A stretch of DNA of 64,000 bases from Pigmentibacter ruber (GTDB taxonomy: Bacteria > Bdellovibrionota_B > Oligoflexia > Silvanigrellales > Silvanigrellaceae): positions 62,001 through 126,000 of the forward strand of contig NZ_WSSC01000003.1 of assembly GCF_009792895.1 (NCBI RefSeq), read 5' to 3'. Each line of letters starts with the position of its first letter. Position 1 is the stretch's first letter. Below are positions 63,792-64,000 of this stretch, piece by piece. The notes beneath the pieces were generated by a model. The model searched no databases. It had not been told where the DNA came from and worked only from the letters and a program-made list of their open reading frames with translations. The position numbers and the translations under genes were made by a program.

Positions 63792-64000
63792 TTATTTAAC
63801 TGCAGTTTGTTTAGCAGCTGACTTACAATATTCGGCTATTACTTGCCATACATCTCCACAGGCTTTTTTATGTCTTTTCATCTTACTACCCTGCATATAT
63901 GATGTACATTGTTTAACACCGAAATTATATCCATAGATTTCATCACCATATTTTTTGCAACCTAATGACTTATCCGAGTTTGCTAAACAAACTTTTATCA
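63792..64000 (-). CDS. C-terminal part of a Cys-containing protein, truncated by window edge
   Basis: The minus-strand frame is open from the right edge to the TAA at 63792-63794, giving ~69 codons and ending QTAVK. It has five Cys (VCLAN, GCKKYG, QCTSYM, ACGDVW, YCKSAA), like an exported disulfide-bonded protein, but the N-terminus is missing. No family is recognised. It lies upstream of ctaB and could be transcribed with it. Confidence 0.5.
   Translation of the reverse strand, partial: IKVCLANSDKSLGCKKYGDEIYGYNFGVKQCTSYMQGSKMKRHKKACGDVWQVIAEYCKSAAKQTAVK

Noticed and set aside
63721-63936. Plus-strand 71-codon frame at the right edge
   Set aside because: It is antisense to ctaB and to the Cys-containing frame on the minus strand, which has better composition and a conserved look.

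Overview
The window looks like a piece of an AT-rich (about 30% GC by eye) Gram-negative chromosome from a respiring, menaquinone-using bacterium. Three things point to a deltaproteobacterium-like lineage such as Bdellovibrionota/Oligoflexia (for example Silvanigrellales): an alternative complex III plus caa3 oxidase operon, a complete-looking central menaquinone pathway, and many lineage-specific secreted proteins. This placement is inference; no rRNA or tRNA gene is present to confirm it. TTG is often used as a start codon, with good ribosome binding sites.

Layout. 1-7.6 kb: a 5'-truncated GH31 alpha-glucosidase with a starch-binding CBM20 tail, an outer-membrane-like protein, fabH, recN and two exported proteins of unknown function. 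7.6-18.6 kb: a sparse accessory region with long non-coding stretches. It holds a secreted bulb-type lectin, a secreted Cys-containing protein, a large zinc metalloprotease lipoprotein, a phytochrome-like protein without recognisable bilin ligands, a wrecked IS605-type tnpB with its end hairpin, and a SemiSWEET sugar transporter. 18.6-32.8 kb: an eptA-like lipid A modifier, then minus-strand operons for menaquinone (menB-menA-NRDE-menC-menE-MFS), an iron alcohol dehydrogenase, the glycine cleavage system (gcvT-gcvH-gcvPA-gcvPB) and pyrophosphatase. 32.9-41 kb: a SUI1/YciH protein, a tightly overlapping hydrolase / periplasmic binding protein / orphan histidine kinase operon, a CHAP amidase, a hot-dog protein, a TetR regulator, cytochrome b561 and small unknowns. 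41-45.3 kb: sucC-sucD, a GT87-like membrane protein and a periplasmic binding protein. 45.3-51 kb: a minus-strand operon of ParA-like ATPase, J-like/HTH protein, rluD, menF and menD. 51-64 kb: one long respiratory operon (actA-actB-actD-actE-actF, small membrane protein, sco, coxB-coxA-coxC-coxD), with ctaB (heme O synthase) upstream and an edge-truncated Cys-containing protein at the end.

How the parts fit. The men genes make menaquinone, alternative complex III oxidises menaquinol and passes electrons to a caa3-type oxidase with a cytochrome c fused to subunit II, and CtaB and Sco supply its heme and copper. The glycine cleavage and succinyl-CoA synthetase genes feed central metabolism. The points most worth a second look are: the ACIII operon lacks actC; a strong terminator sits inside the gcv operon just before gcvPA; the phytochrome core lacks both usual bilin-attachment cysteines and the PASDIP aspartate; and the hydrolase/binding protein/kinase trio is wired as one translationally coupled unit.
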